In this document: one piece after another, positions 20,543-30,662 of the stretch
Layout of the letters: each line of letters begins with the position of its first letter
Position numbering within the stretch: position 1 is the stretch's first letter
Assembly: GCA_963811685.1 (NCBI GenBank)
Contig: CAWESK010000019.1
Coordinates: 1-64,000 of the forward strand
DNA length: 64,000 bases
Reading direction: 5' to 3'
Source: CAIWHR01 sp963811685
Lineage (GTDB): Bacteria; Pseudomonadota; Gammaproteobacteria; Burkholderiales; Casimicrobiaceae
Translations under genes and position numbers: made by a program
The notes under the pieces: generated by a model
What the model was told of the DNA's origin: nothing
The model's database searches: none
Seen by the model: the letters and a program-made list of their open reading frames with translations, nothing else

Positions 20543-21922
20543 ATGAACCCACAATCCGCCAGCAGCCCTGTCCGCAACATGTCCGTCTACAGCGCGCTTC
20601 AAGCCCGTGAAGCCGAGCAACGACCGATCCGGGTAGGTGTGATAGGCGCGGGCGCGACGGGCCGCGCGATCGCATTGCAACTGGGGACTCCGGTTCCGGG
20701 CATCCGGCTCGCCGGCATCGCCAATCGCACGCCGCAGCACGCCGAACGGGCATTGCGGGAGGCAGGTATCCGAGGATGGCAGACTGCGGACACGACGAGC
20801 GAAGCCGAGGCGCGCATCTCCCGTGGCGTGCCCGTCATCACCGATGATCCTCAGGTGCTGACGCGATGCAACGCGATCGATCTGATCGTCGAAGTGACGG
20901 GAACCGTCGATTTCGGCGCGAGCGTCGCGCTGGACGCGTTCGCGCACGGCAAACCCGTGGTGCTCGTCAATGCGGAGCTCGACTCGCTGATCGGACCGAT
21001 ACTGAAGGTCAAGGCCGATGAAGCGGGCGTCGTCGTGACGCATACGGACGGCGACGAGCCGGGCGTGGCGATGACCTTGTTCCGCTACGTTCAAACGGTG
21101 GGTCTGCGTCCGGTGGCTGCCGGCAACATCAAAGGCATGGTCGACTACTACCGTACGCCCGACACGCAGCGGGCATTTGCGGCCAAGCACGATCAGGATG
21201 TCAGGAAGGTCACCTCGTTTGCCGACGCAACGAAGTTGTCGATGGAGACCACGGTGCTTGCCAACGCGACGGGTTTTGGGGTGGCCCGGCGCGGCATGAC
21301 GGGACCCGCCTGCGGCTACGTTCGGGATCTCGCGAAGTTGCTTCCCGCCGAGGCGATGCTCGCCGGCGGAATCGTCGACTACTCGGTGGGTGCGGCGCCG
21401 CATACCGGCGGCTTCGTCGTAGTGCACGAGGAGAACCCGTACAAGAAGACGCAGCTCGCGTACTACAAGCTGGGGGATGGTCCTTTCTACGTCTTCTATA
21501 CGCCGTTTCACCTGCCGCACATCCAGTTGCCATCGACCATCGGTCGAGCCGTCATTCACGCCGACCCCACGGTCGCGCCGCGTCGCGGGGCCCGTCGTGC
21601 GAGGTCGTGACGGTCGCCAAGCGGTCGTTGAAGGCCGGCGAGCGCCTCGATGGCGTGGGTGGCTTCTGCAGCTACGGGTTGATCGAGAACCACGCCGCCG
21701 CGCGAGCCGGCAATGCCCTTCCGATCGCGATGTCGGATGACTGCGTCGCTGCTCCGGGATGTCGCGAAGGACGAGGTCGTCAGGTTCGACGACGTCAGGA
21801 TGCCGCCCGCGAGGCTGCGGGACGAGCTCTGGCCGGAGCAGCAGAGGCGTTGGCCGGTTGGCGACGACGGTCCGGTGCCATTCCGGCTCGTCAGGAATCG
21901 GGCAGTCGCGATCACTGCGTGA
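20543..21922 (+). CDS. NAD(P)-dependent oxidoreductase with C-terminal SAF domain, frameshifted
   Basis: Homoserine-dehydrogenase-like Rossmann protein. RVGVIGAGATGRAIALQL lies near residue 30 and IDLIVEVTGTVDFGA follows. A SAF-type C-terminus (VVTVAKRSLKAGERLDGVGG and IENHAAARAGNALPI) is reached after a frameshift near 21,575, and DVAKDEVVRFDDVRMP after another near 21,748. GGAG six bases before the ATG at 20543 favours that start over 20531. SAF proteins of this kind often accompany rfbF/rfbG. The reaction is not established; reduction of a CDP-ketosugar or a branched substituent is possible. Confidence 0.75.
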
Positions 21923-22018
21923 ATTCTACGGACGCGAAGCGCGGCATGTCCTGAGCATGCGTTCATGGGGCAAGTAAGCGTCGAGCGTGCGGTCGATGTC
22001 TTTCGGAGGCAAAGGCAA

Positions 22019-23353
22019 GTGGCGAATATTGTCGTTCTCGGATCCGGCATGGCGGGCTTCGGCGCCGCCAGCTTATCTCCGCGACAAACGGAATCCGGCC
22101 GGTCGTGTACGACCAGGACGCCGTACTACGGCGGGCACACGGCATCGTTTCGGGACACGAACGGCTTCCTGTTCGATCTCGGTCCCCACATCTCGTTCAC
22201 CAAGGATCCGAGAATCCAGGACGCTGTTCGCCCGGTACGTCGACGACAAGTACGAGGCCGTCCAGGTCAAGCTCGACAACTACTGGCGCGGCCTGCGGCT
22301 GACGCACCCGGTCCAGTTGCACCTGAACGGACTGCCCCACGACCTGATCGTGGAGATCATCGCGGACTTCGTGAAGGAGCATGGCAAGTCGAGCGGCAAG
22401 ATCAACAATTACGAGGATTGGCTGCTCGCCAGCTACGGAAGGAAGTTCGCCGAGACCTTCCCGATGCAATACACGCGCAAGTATCACCTGACCGAAGCCA
22501 GCAACATGAGCACGGACTGGCTCGGTCCGCGGATGTATCGCCCGAGCCTCGAGGAAATGCTGCGCGGCGCCCTTGCCCCCTGGACGCCGGAGGTGCACTA
22601 CATCACGAATTTTCGCTATCCGACCAACGGCGGCTTCGTTTCCTATCTGCGGGACTTCCCGAGCATCGCCGACCATCAGGTCTCGAGCACGAGGTGGTCG
22701 CCGTCGACCCTCGGCAACAGGAGCTGCGCTTCGCGAACGGTTCCACCGCGGGCTACGATGCGCTCGTCTCCTCGATCGCCTTGCCGGACCTCGTTCCGAT
22801 GATCGCGGGAACGCCGCAGGATGTCGTCGACGCCTCGCAGCAACTTGCGTGCTCGACGTGCGTTCTGGTCAACGTCGGCGTCAATCGACCGGATCTGTCG
22901 GACGCGCAGATCACGTACTTCTACGATCGGGACGTCTGCTTCACGCGCTTGAGCTTCCCACACATGCTCTCCGCGACCAACGTGCCCCCGGGCTGCGGCA
23001 GCATTCAGGCCGAGGTCTATTTTTCGAGCAAGTATCGCCCGCTGACGCAGTCGCCAGAATCCCTCATCGACCAGGTGATCGCCGACCTGCGCCGGACCGG
23101 CACGTTACGCGAGGACGATGAAATCCTGACGCGCCATGCGACTCTGGTGCGTCACGCGAATGTCATCTTCGATCTCGATCGTGCCGCCGCTCTGAAGACG
23201 GTTCACGGATATCTCGAAGACTTAAAGATCGCCTACTGCGGGAGATACGGCGATTGGGGATATATGTGGACGGACGAAAGCTACATCAGCGGAGAGCGCG
23301 CTGCAGAGTCCGCACTGTCGTCTTGCCGCGCGCCAAAGGTCAGTGCATTCTAG
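22019..23353 (+). CDS. UDP-galactopyranose-mutase-like FAD-dependent protein, frameshifted
   Basis: FAD-binding start NIVVLGSGMAGFGAA after a GTG at 22019 preceded by GGAGG at 22005-22009. YYGGHTASFRDTNGFLFDL and GPHISFTKDPRI fit the amine-oxidase/UGM-like family (NAD(P)-binding Rossmann-like, protoporphyrinogen oxidase-type). Indels near 22,075, 22,225 and 22,680 split it over three frames; the C-terminus GYLEDLKIAYCGRYGDWGYMW and the stop at 23353 are clean. It would isomerise or oxidise a nucleotide sugar. UGM proper is usually shorter, so exact function is open. Confidence 0.7.
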   Translation: MANIVVLGSGMAGFGAASLSPRQTESGRSCTTRTPYYGGHTASFRDTNGFLFDLGPHISFTKDPRIQDAVRPVRRRQVRGRPGQARQLLARPAADAPGPVAPERTAPRPDRGDHRGLREGAWQVERQDQQLRGLAARQLRKEVRRDLPDAIHAQVSPDRSQQHEHGLARSADVSPEPRGNAARRPCPLDAGGALHHEFSLSDQRRLRFLSAGLPEHRRPSGLEHEVVAVDPRQQELRFANGSTAGYDALVSSIALPDLVPMIAGTPQDVVDASQQLACSTCVLVNVGVNRPDLSDAQITYFYDRDVCFTRLSFPHMLSATNVPPGCGSIQAEVYFSSKYRPLTQSPESLIDQVIADLRRTGTLREDDEILTRHATLVRHANVIFDLDRAAALKTVHGYLEDLKIAYCGRYGDWGYMWTDESYISGERAAESALSSCRAPKVSAF

Positions 23354-23639
23354 TAGACAGACAAAGTGGTCCAAGCCGTCTGATCCCGGGGATGAAGGGC
23401 TGATTTGAGAAGCATGCAGTAAGCGCGCCGTCTGGCATTGTTGCGCCGCTCACATTGGTATCGATCGGGGCAGCATTGGCGGGATCGCAGATAACGCTAT
23501 GGATCGGCATTTGCGAACTGGGTCATCGGCAGGTTGCCTGACCCACGGCCGTTTCGCCCGGTTCGGTCAAGCGAAGAACCTGCCAAGCGCAGATTTGGAA
23601 CTGATGTGTCATGGAGGCCGCGTCAAATCGCGAACATTC

Positions 23640-24362
23640 TCACTTTCGACCTTCAATCACCATCGTTTCGAATTGATTGATGTCCTCCGCCTGTATTTCG
23701 CGTCCATGCGACTCCAGATCGCAGAGGACCGGGTCGTCACTTGCGCCCGGTTTGAAGAATGCTAGATCGAGAAATCCTTGGGAACGCAGCGCATGTTCCA
23801 GCGTTGACTGATCGTAAAGAAATTGATGGCCCCAGGCGCGAAACGCATTGTTGATAACGAATACGTCTGCGCATTCACGAACGTCGGGCATTATCCGTCT
23901 TACGAGCCAGTCGATATACTGAATCTGCAAGTCGGACTTCGTCTTGGAATGAAGGGCAAGCAACACTTGGAGATCGGGCGTTGCGAACCGAACCCGCCCA
24001 CCGGGCTTCAGCACACGATTACACTCTCTCAGCATCAGTTGCCCCGCTTGATAGTCAAGATGCTCGATCATGTGTTCCGCTAGTATGTAGTCGAATGTTG
24101 CATCGTCGAACGGAAACCGTGCCGTGGCGTCCAGATAGATGACTGATGCATGGTTTAGAGAGATGTCGGTATTCAGCCATCCTGCAAGAATGTTACGGCC
24201 GGCTCCAATGTGGAGCTTTCGTATTCGATGCGACCTTGTATAGTCCCTAATCGCATGACGTCTGGCAAATACCCAGACGATGACGCGCAGGTCGCGCATT
24301 AAGCCGCGTAAAGATCTTACGAGCCCGACGACGAACTGCGAGCTCTTCAATTTCTGTTTCAT
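23640..24362 (-). CDS. Class I SAM-dependent methyltransferase
   Basis: 240 residues, intact. KLHIGAGRNILAGWLNTDIS is the SAM-binding region, FPFDDATFDYILAEHMIEHL gives motifs II-III of the Methyltransf_11 fold, and VLKPGGRVRFATPD is post-motif IV. Such enzymes in EPS loci often methylate sugars. Codon use and composition are more AT-rich than the operon at 2-16 kb. It faces the UGM-like gene tail to tail across 286 bp in which no gene or terminator is evident. Confidence 0.8.
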   Translation of the reverse strand: MKQKLKSSQFVVGLVRSLRGLMRDLRVIVWVFARRHAIRDYTRSHRIRKLHIGAGRNILAGWLNTDISLNHASVIYLDATARFPFDDATFDYILAEHMIEHLDYQAGQLMLRECNRVLKPGGRVRFATPDLQVLLALHSKTKSDLQIQYIDWLVRRIMPDVRECADVFVINNAFRAWGHQFLYDQSTLEHALRSQGFLDLAFFKPGASDDPVLCDLESHGREIQAEDINQFETMVIEGRK

Positions 24363-24681
24363 ATCGTCATTAAATGACTAAGGACATACGATTGGAGGAT
24401 GGGTAGGACTCTGTACGCGAAATCGCGTCGCTTTCTCTCGTTTGCTGCCGACTCGTCATCCACGCCGCTGGCTCATTTGTCGGCGGTCCAGGTTGTGTCT
24501 CGCGTCGCTCCACCCTGTGGCGCTGGATAACAAGAGCTTCATGGGCTCGTTCATTTAAATAGCTAACGTTTGATGAATCGCGGCGACGGGTTCCAAGGCA
24601 ATCTCACCCCTGGGCGGGCGCGATAGCCACAACGATCATGCTGCGAGGGGTCGATGCGATAGGATTAGCTGACACACCGCT
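24363..24681. other. Intergenic region without supported genes
   Basis: 319 bp between the methyltransferase and the CheR-like gene. No open frame, clear hairpin terminator or promoter is seen. An upstream promoter for the methyltransferase is likely here. Confidence 0.4.
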
Positions 24682-25785
24682 TTAGGCGACGACAGCCGTG
24701 CGCTGATACTGGCTTTCTGCGGTGTCCCCGATCTGAAAGACCGAAGCGTATCGGATGCGCGAATCGGGCCGGTCATCGCGGTATGGCTCTAGCCCCCAAT
24801 ACTCCAAGGGCCAGCCGCTCCTCAGGGAAGTATCACCGTCGTGGATCTCCCTCATCAGTTCCGGTACGGGTTCCCAACCCATTTCCTGCGCGACTCTCGT
24901 CCGCACATCCAGGTCAATCCCCGAGACGAACAGGTATCCACTCGGCTTCACCATTCGACCGATGTTACGCAAGCACCGATCTGCGGATCTTGGCTCCATG
25001 TGGCATAGAAACCGGTTTGCGACGACGATGTCCTGGGGACCCAGCAAATCAACCAGGTCTGGATCGCTGGCATCTCCACGCAGCCAGCGGATTCCCTCTT
25101 TCAGCCACGGCTTGATCCTTGCCTGCTCACCCTCGATGTCGCACATCACTTCCATTTCGTCGCGGGTCATGCGTTCGAAGATCGGCGCGTTCTGATCCTG
25201 GCATGTCTCCCAGGGCACGTCACCGTCGCCGGTGGCGTAGTCACGGTTGGGCGTACTCAGTTGGTCAGGGCTCTTGAGCGAATAGACTCCTCGTTCCGCG
25301 AACTCCAGAACGTCTTGGGAAATGTCCACCGCGCGGATGCTGAGCTTCAACTCAGGATGCGCCGAGCGGAGCGCTAATGCGATCGAGTAGACTTCGGCGC
25401 CCTTGCTGCACGCGAGCGCAGCAACGTTCAGGCCCGGACCCGCGCCAATCCGGGCAACCAACCTGCGCATCAATTCCAGTTCCGGGCGGTTTCGAAGGAA
25501 GAAGGTCCCGAACCACTGCTCCCGCGAGGCGTGCAGACGAACCGCCCAATGTACGTGCGTTCCGTACAGCCGGCCGGCAGGAAGGTGGCGAAGGGACGCG
25601 GGGAGACGACGCCAGATCCTGCGGCTGAGCGAGACGTAGGCTCCCAGAACGCTATGGGGAAGCGACCTGCAATTCGATCCTTCTTCCAGCGGACGGCGCA
25701 GGCCGACTGTCCGATCCGGCACCCTCACGCTATGCCTTTCTGCTTCCTGCCCGCCCGACACCGGCGGGGAAAAGACCCATATCAC
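24682..25785 (-). CDS. CheR-type methyltransferase, polysaccharide-locus paralogue A
   Basis: Protein-glutamate-methyltransferase (CheR) fold. NVAALACSKGAEVYSIALAL corresponds to the CheR SAM motif, AVDISQDVLEFAERGVYS follows, and IVVANRFLCHMEP stands where CheR has its NV-LIYF segment. FFLRNRPELELMRRL resembles the CheR linker. No chemoreceptor or other chemotaxis gene is nearby; the neighbours are Wzx and glycosyltransferases. It is a clear paralogue of the gene at 29568-30596. The true start may lie downstream of 25785, since the first ~50 codons overlap the flippase gene and are not conserved in the paralogue. The target is unknown; sugar O-methylation is one option. Confidence 0.75.
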   Translation of the reverse strand: MIWVFSPPVSGGQEAERHSVRVPDRTVGLRRPLEEGSNCRSLPHSVLGAYVSLSRRIWRRLPASLRHLPAGRLYGTHVHWAVRLHASREQWFGTFFLRNRPELELMRRLVARIGAGPGLNVAALACSKGAEVYSIALALRSAHPELKLSIRAVDISQDVLEFAERGVYSLKSPDQLSTPNRDYATGDGDVPWETCQDQNAPIFERMTRDEMEVMCDIEGEQARIKPWLKEGIRWLRGDASDPDLVDLLGPQDIVVANRFLCHMEPRSADRCLRNIGRMVKPSGYLFVSGIDLDVRTRVAQEMGWEPVPELMREIHDGDTSLRSGWPLEYWGLEPYRDDRPDSRIRYASVFQIGDTAESQYQRTAVVA

Positions 25786-27277
25786 GCAGCAGCCCCGCGT
25801 AAACGGACCTTTGCTTCATGACGAATACCAGGGTGACGAGATAGACGCCGAAGAGGACACCAGATTCCAGCACGAGCCGCACGAAGCCCGGATCCAAGCG
25901 ATCGATCAGCGGTCGAACGGCGAGTGTAGCCACAACTCCCATCACGATGGAAACCAGGGCGGGTTTCGCCGACTGCAAGATGTCGAGCATGGTTATCAAG
26001 GTGCCGCGCTTTGCCCACATCAGCACGGGCATGGCGCAGACTGCCAAGGTCGTCGAGAATCCCACCGCGACGCCAACGGGGCCGTCACTCAGCCCGACCG
26101 AGTAACCAAGAATCAAGACTGGAGTCACGACCAGGGAAATCCTGGCACTCCGGCCCGCTTGGCCGCTGGCCAGCATCAACCAAGCAAACGGATTGGTGAA
26201 CGCGAAGACGAGAATGGCCGGCGCCAACAAGCGGAAGATGATCGTCGCCTCCTGCCATTTCGGCCCAAGAAAGACCAGGATGATGTCGTCGGCGAAAAGC
26301 GCGCAACCCATCGTGATCGGTATGGCGAGCGATAGGACGAGGCCATAGCCTTTCAGGAAATAGGCCTTCAAACGTGCCGGGTCGCCCTGCACACGCGCCA
26401 AGGCGGGGAACGCCACCGACCCGATGGTCGAGTAGAGGGTCTCGTTGGGCAGGCTCACTAGCTGGTAGGCCCGCCCGTAGATCCCAAGCGGCGCCGCGCC
26501 CCAGACGCGTCCGATCAGCACCTTGTCGAGGTTGAAGGCGACATACGCCAGAAGATTGCCCATGGTTACCGCGCCACCAAACGCCAGCATCGACCGGATC
26601 CCGGATCGGCGCCGGGGTCTCCCGGGAATCCATCCTGACGCCAGCCACGCGCCGACTCCGCTTACGACCGGCTGGGTTACGGTCATGCACACGAGCGACC
26701 AATAGCCGTACCCCGTCACCGCCATCGCGATGCCCACCGCGACGCTCGATGCAAGACCCGCCATGTCAACGCTTGCGAGCGCCCCGAAACGCATACCACG
26801 CTGAAGCATCGCCCGATGCTGTGCGGCCGCGCCGTTGAAAACGAGGGTTGTCCCAAGTAGGACGGTAATCCAAAGAAGCTTCGGTTCTTCATAGAACGCG
26901 ACCAACAGTGGAGCCGTTATGCCGGTCGCCAGGGCAAGCGATCCACCGATCGCAAGATTGATCCAGAAGATCATGGAGGCCTGTGCCCCCGTGATGGACA
27001 TTCGTTGGACCGTCGACGCCGACAGGCCATCCCTGAGTAGTGCGAGCACTCCGATGAATGCGGTCACCATGTTCACCAGCCCGAAATCCTCCTTGAGCAG
27101 GAGGCGCGCTAGCACCATCAAAGACCCCGTCCGGAGGACAAACGTACCCAGCTGCGCCACGACGGAAATCAGCGCCCCGCGGGCAGTCTTGCGCTTCAGA
27201 TCGCTGAGCGGAAGGTCACCAGCACTAATCTCGCCTCCCTCAACCACTCGCGCCACTCCCCCGCGGGGCCCGGGCAA
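25730..27277 (-). CDS. Wzx-like polysaccharide flippase (lipopolysaccharide biosynthesis protein)
   Basis: About 510 residues with repeated hydrophobic segments consistent with 12-14 transmembrane helices of the MOP/PST family. KRKTARGALISVVAQLGTF and VLARLLLKEDFGLVNMV are typical N-terminal signatures, and LGIYGRAYQLVSLP is a family-typical mid segment. It would flip undecaprenyl-linked repeat units across the inner membrane. The gene is intact. The codon at 27277 is TTG and a start some 10-20 codons downstream is possible. Confidence 0.85.
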   Translation of the reverse strand: MPGPRGGVARVVEGGEISAGDLPLSDLKRKTARGALISVVAQLGTFVLRTGSLMVLARLLLKEDFGLVNMVTAFIGVLALLRDGLSASTVQRMSITGAQASMIFWINLAIGGSLALATGITAPLLVAFYEEPKLLWITVLLGTTLVFNGAAAQHRAMLQRGMRFGALASVDMAGLASSVAVGIAMAVTGYGYWSLVCMTVTQPVVSGVGAWLASGWIPGRPRRRSGIRSMLAFGGAVTMGNLLAYVAFNLDKVLIGRVWGAAPLGIYGRAYQLVSLPNETLYSTIGSVAFPALARVQGDPARLKAYFLKGYGLVLSLAIPITMGCALFADDIILVFLGPKWQEATIIFRLLAPAILVFAFTNPFAWLMLASGQAGRSARISLVVTPVLILGYSVGLSDGPVGVAVGFSTTLAVCAMPVLMWAKRGTLITMLDILQSAKPALVSIVMGVVATLAVRPLIDRLDPGFVRLVLESGVLFGVYLVTLVFVMKQRSVYAGLLRDMGLFPAGVGRAGSRKA

Positions 27278-27285
27278 GCTCGACT

Positions 27286-28342
27286 CTAGCGCCTCTCAAC
27301 GTCCTGCTCCAAACCAGCAGAGGGCACCATGGCGGCCTTATCGAAGCGAGCCAGCAGTCTATCCACGGACCTGGTGACCGCCCACCTGCACCGCGGCATC
27401 AGGATGCGTGCCCGCTTTGCCGCGGGGGGGCCAAAGCCTTTCTCGATCCACGCGTACTTCCAGGATAAAGGCGGCGGCACCTGCAGCCGGCCCCCTAGAC
27501 TGGCAGCCAGCTGCGCCGCCTGCTCGACGAGGTCCAGCCGTTCCGGATAAAAGTCCGGCAACCAGGTTTGCAGGTACTTGACGCATGCTGCCCGAACCCG
27601 ATCACTGTCCTCCAACGACCGCAGGTAATGTATATGCAGCTGCATGGAGACGAACAGTGCCGCGATCTTGCGATCGGACTGGCCAATAAAGCTCACCCGG
27701 CTATCATCCGACTGACGATAAAGCACGTGAGCCTCCGGGACGAATTTCGTCCCGTTGCTCGCCAGGAGCACGCGGCAAAAGTACTCTCCATCGTCATCTA
27801 CATGTAGCTGCGTGTTCCACGGCCCGGTCGCCTCCGTGAGTTCCCGGCTCACGAGCCACGTCGCGGTCTGCATGTGGAGGTTCTGGCCCATCTTCCGAAT
27901 TAGCCATTCCACCGGGGATAGATCACACCAGAGTGGCGTCGGCGAAAAGCGCACTCTGTGAGGACGATACATGAACGTCCCCCACGCCGAGGATAGGAGC
28001 GTTCGCGGCCCTGCGCCGCGCTCCAGTGCTTCCATCTGCTTCGCGATCTTGTCTGGTCCCAGAAGGTCATCTGCATCCAGCCACTGAATATAGTGCCCCT
28101 GGCAAATCGCATAACGCCTGGTTCCGAGCTGCAGCGGCCCCCTGGTTCGCCTGGCTGAGAACGTTAACCTCGCTCGAGGCGCACGCTCGAGCAATCGACA
28201 GCGTCTCATCACGAGAACCGTCATCGACGACGATGACCTCTTTGTTTGGCCATGTCTGTCTTACCGCCGACCTGATCGTGTCCGCGATCCACTCCTGGGC
28301 GTTGAAAGCCGGTATAAGGATTGAAACTAGCGGCGGCCTCAT
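27286..28342 (-). CDS. Glycosyltransferase family 2, one frameshift
   Basis: SILIPAFNAQEWIADTIRS and VIVVDDGSRDETL at the N-terminus and IQWLDADDLLGPDKI (DxD-type) define a GT-A inverting transferase. A one-base indel near 28,110 separates the first ~75 residues from the rest. LHVDDDGEYFCRVLLAS follows the acceptor region. It probably adds one sugar to the lipid-linked repeat unit. It is less similar to the two GT2 genes upstream, which form their own pair. Confidence 0.8.
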
Positions 28343-28415
28343 GACCTGATGAGCCGTCCCGTGGTTGCGTCATCCGACATCGCCGTCACCGTTCTCGCCG
28401 ATCCCGATTTGACTC

Positions 28416-29489
28416 TTACGTGCTCTTTCTCGCACCACCCCTGACGACGGCCCCTGAGTGGTTCCGTCTCGTGTCAACCATCCTCGAATCATCTGAGTTG
28501 CGCGGAGCCCGCATTCGCTTCCACCACCTCGTAACTGCCTGCTCAGGATTTGAGGCTTTCTGCACCAATTGCACCAGTAACGCTTTCGCTAAGTCCAAGC
28601 GCCTCATCGGATGGCCCAATTCCTCGAGCCTCCGTCGATGATATTCCCAGAATTCCCTCCCCTTCGCGTCCATCATGCTGACGGCCAGAAACCGGTGATA
28701 ATTGGCGAGCTCCTCCTTCAAACACCCCTCAAACTCCCTTTGCTCCAGATACCATGGTCCGTACTCGAGGAGGTCATTTAGGTGGGCCGATGCGTACCGG
28801 TTAAGCTGCGCTGACGCAGAGCTCTGCGTGTCCGGATGAGTTCTTTCGTAGGACAGCACTTGGTATACGAATCCGAACTCGCGGTTCCGCAGGCTCTTGA
28901 AGCATGCGCTCGTGTCGGAATGCGGGGACTCGTTGGGATAGAACCCATCCTTGTCCCTCACCAAGTCCGCACGATACAAGATCGAAGTCGGCGATCCAAA
29001 TCCGAACGTCGGGTCACCACCTAGGAACGCGTGCCGGCACACATCTCGCCCGGGCCACACGGCTCTCGGATACTCGAACCCCTGCCATCGGATCACGCTC
29101 CCGCTGAGCTGGTAGGACCCGATAATTCCCACGGATGGATGCGCTTCCCCCACCTCCACCATGCGCTCAATACACTCGGCAAAGATGAAATCGTCCGCCG
29201 ACACGACCTTGCAGTACTTGGCCGCGGGCGAGATCAGGCCGAACGCGATGTTGTGGTTGTCGATGACCCCTACAAACTTCTCATTCCGGTGAACGCGGAT
29301 GCGGCCATCCTTGCTCGCATAGTCCATCGCGATCTCGAGGGACCGGTCCGTGCTGCAGTTGTTCACGATGATGTATTCGAAATTCCGATACGTCTGTCCC
29401 AGCACGCTATCGATACACTCGGCGAGAAACGCCGCGCCGTTGTAGACGGGCGTCACCACGCTGACCAGAGGCCCCTGCTGGTTAATCAC
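28416..29489 (-). CDS. Glycosyltransferase family 2, paralogue A of a GT2-CheR pair
   Basis: 357 residues, intact. VSVVTPVYNGAAFLAECIDS and YIIVNNCSTDRSLEIA are the GT2 N-terminal motifs; KVVSADDFIFAECIERM carries the DD motif. It is collinear with the gene at 30663-31694 (both have AAKYCKVVS, GFGFG or FGFGSPTS, and EFWEYHRR or EFWDYHRR). Downstream of each copy comes, directly or after further genes, a CheR-like gene, suggesting duplication of a two-gene unit. Substrate unknown. Confidence 0.85.
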   Translation of the reverse strand: MINQQGPLVSVVTPVYNGAAFLAECIDSVLGQTYRNFEYIIVNNCSTDRSLEIAMDYASKDGRIRVHRNEKFVGVIDNHNIAFGLISPAAKYCKVVSADDFIFAECIERMVEVGEAHPSVGIIGSYQLSGSVIRWQGFEYPRAVWPGRDVCRHAFLGGDPTFGFGSPTSILYRADLVRDKDGFYPNESPHSDTSACFKSLRNREFGFVYQVLSYERTHPDTQSSASAQLNRYASAHLNDLLEYGPWYLEQREFEGCLKEELANYHRFLAVSMMDAKGREFWEYHRRRLEELGHPMRRLDLAKALLVQLVQKASNPEQAVTRWWKRMRAPRNSDDSRMVDTRRNHSGAVVRGGARKST

Positions 29490-29567
29490 GCTCTTCCTCC
29501 ACCGCGTTACTCCGTGCCCGCTAACCGCAAATCATTGGGGCAACGCCGATTCTCGACTCGGAGATGG

Positions 29568-30596
29568 TCAGGATAACAGGCTGGTCCACGTGACCGCGAC
29601 ATTCCCGTTGTCCACCCACATGAAGCATGCATTAATCCCCAGCCGAAACGCTGAAGAATATCGGGTCGTCCAATTTCGTTGTCTTGCCTTGAATGGCTCG
29701 ATCGCCCAGTACTCCGTCGGCCACCCATCGGTCAACGTCCGGTCGCCTTCGTAAACGTCTTTCATCAGCTCCTCGACCGGCTCCCAGCCCATCTCCTTCG
29801 CCACCTTCTCCCGGACGTCGAGGTCGACCCCCGAAGCAAAAAGATACCCCCTAGGCTTCACAAGGCGAGCCAGATTGCGGAGGCAACTCTCCGCAGCAGC
29901 GGGTTCCATGTGGCACAGAAATCGGTTTGCGACGACTACGTCCTGATGACCGAGGATCGATACCAACTTCGGGTCTTCGGCGCTCCCGCAGTGCCAACAG
30001 ATCCCTTCCCTGAGCCACGACTTGACCCTTGCGCGATCGCCTTCTCTCTCGAACATCACTTCCATTTCGATCGGCGTTACGCGCTCGAACAGAGACAAGC
30101 CCCTCTGATCTCTTGTCGTGTGGTAAGCGACGATCTCGCTTTCCCTGCCATACGTGCTTACCGCGCTCCTGACTTCGTCCGCACCCGCAAGCGAGTAGAC
30201 GCCCTCTTTGGCGAATTTCAGTATCTCCTCTGAGACATCGACGCCGCACACGTTGACCTTCAAGTCCGGCCGTGCCAGGCGAAGCGCCGCCATAATCGAA
30301 TACACCTCGGCGCCCTTGCTGCACCCCATCACCACCATCTTCAGCGTGCCGCCGGCCTTCTTCCGCTCCAGCAGGCGCGTCAGCAATCTCAGTTCCGCCC
30401 GATTTCTGAAGAAGAGCGTGCTGTGATTTTGATCTCGCCGGTCTGTTTGTCGGACGACCGTGTGCAAGTGCATCCCGTACCAGCGGACGGGAGGCAGATG
30501 CTGCGCCCATGCGGGCAGGCGCCACCAGATCTTTCTGCCGATCGGCACATAGTTGGTTCCAAGCCACTCTTTCAGACGCTCCCTGACGTTCTTCAT
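29568..30596 (-). CDS. CheR-type methyltransferase, polysaccharide-locus paralogue B
   Basis: 342 residues, intact. MVVMGCSKGAEVYSIMAAL is the SAM motif, VDVSEEILKFAKEGVYSL and VVVANRFLCHMEPAAAES follow; LDVREKVAKEMGWEPVEELM is shared nearly word for word with paralogue A. Here the N-terminus MKNVRERLKEWLGTNY gives a clean start, arguing that paralogue A also begins near its SRRIWRRLP segment. It lies between two paralogous GT2 genes. Role inferred as methylation linked to glycan assembly or chain-length control; not a chemotaxis gene by context. Confidence 0.78.
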   Translation of the reverse strand: MKNVRERLKEWLGTNYVPIGRKIWWRLPAWAQHLPPVRWYGMHLHTVVRQTDRRDQNHSTLFFRNRAELRLLTRLLERKKAGGTLKMVVMGCSKGAEVYSIMAALRLARPDLKVNVCGVDVSEEILKFAKEGVYSLAGADEVRSAVSTYGRESEIVAYHTTRDQRGLSLFERVTPIEMEVMFEREGDRARVKSWLREGICWHCGSAEDPKLVSILGHQDVVVANRFLCHMEPAAAESCLRNLARLVKPRGYLFASGVDLDVREKVAKEMGWEPVEELMKDVYEGDRTLTDGWPTEYWAIEPFKARQRNWTTRYSSAFRLGINACFMWVDNGNVAVTWTSLLS

Positions 30597-30662
30597 TTCG
30601 AGTTGCCCTTGCTCCGGATATGCCGCTTTATTGACCGAACCACTGCGTTTTTTGTCAGGTCC

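Noticed and set aside
24682..30596. The CheR-like genes as part of a chemotaxis operon
   Set aside because: No cheA, cheB, cheW or receptor gene is nearby, and the neighbours are glycosyltransferases and a flippase.
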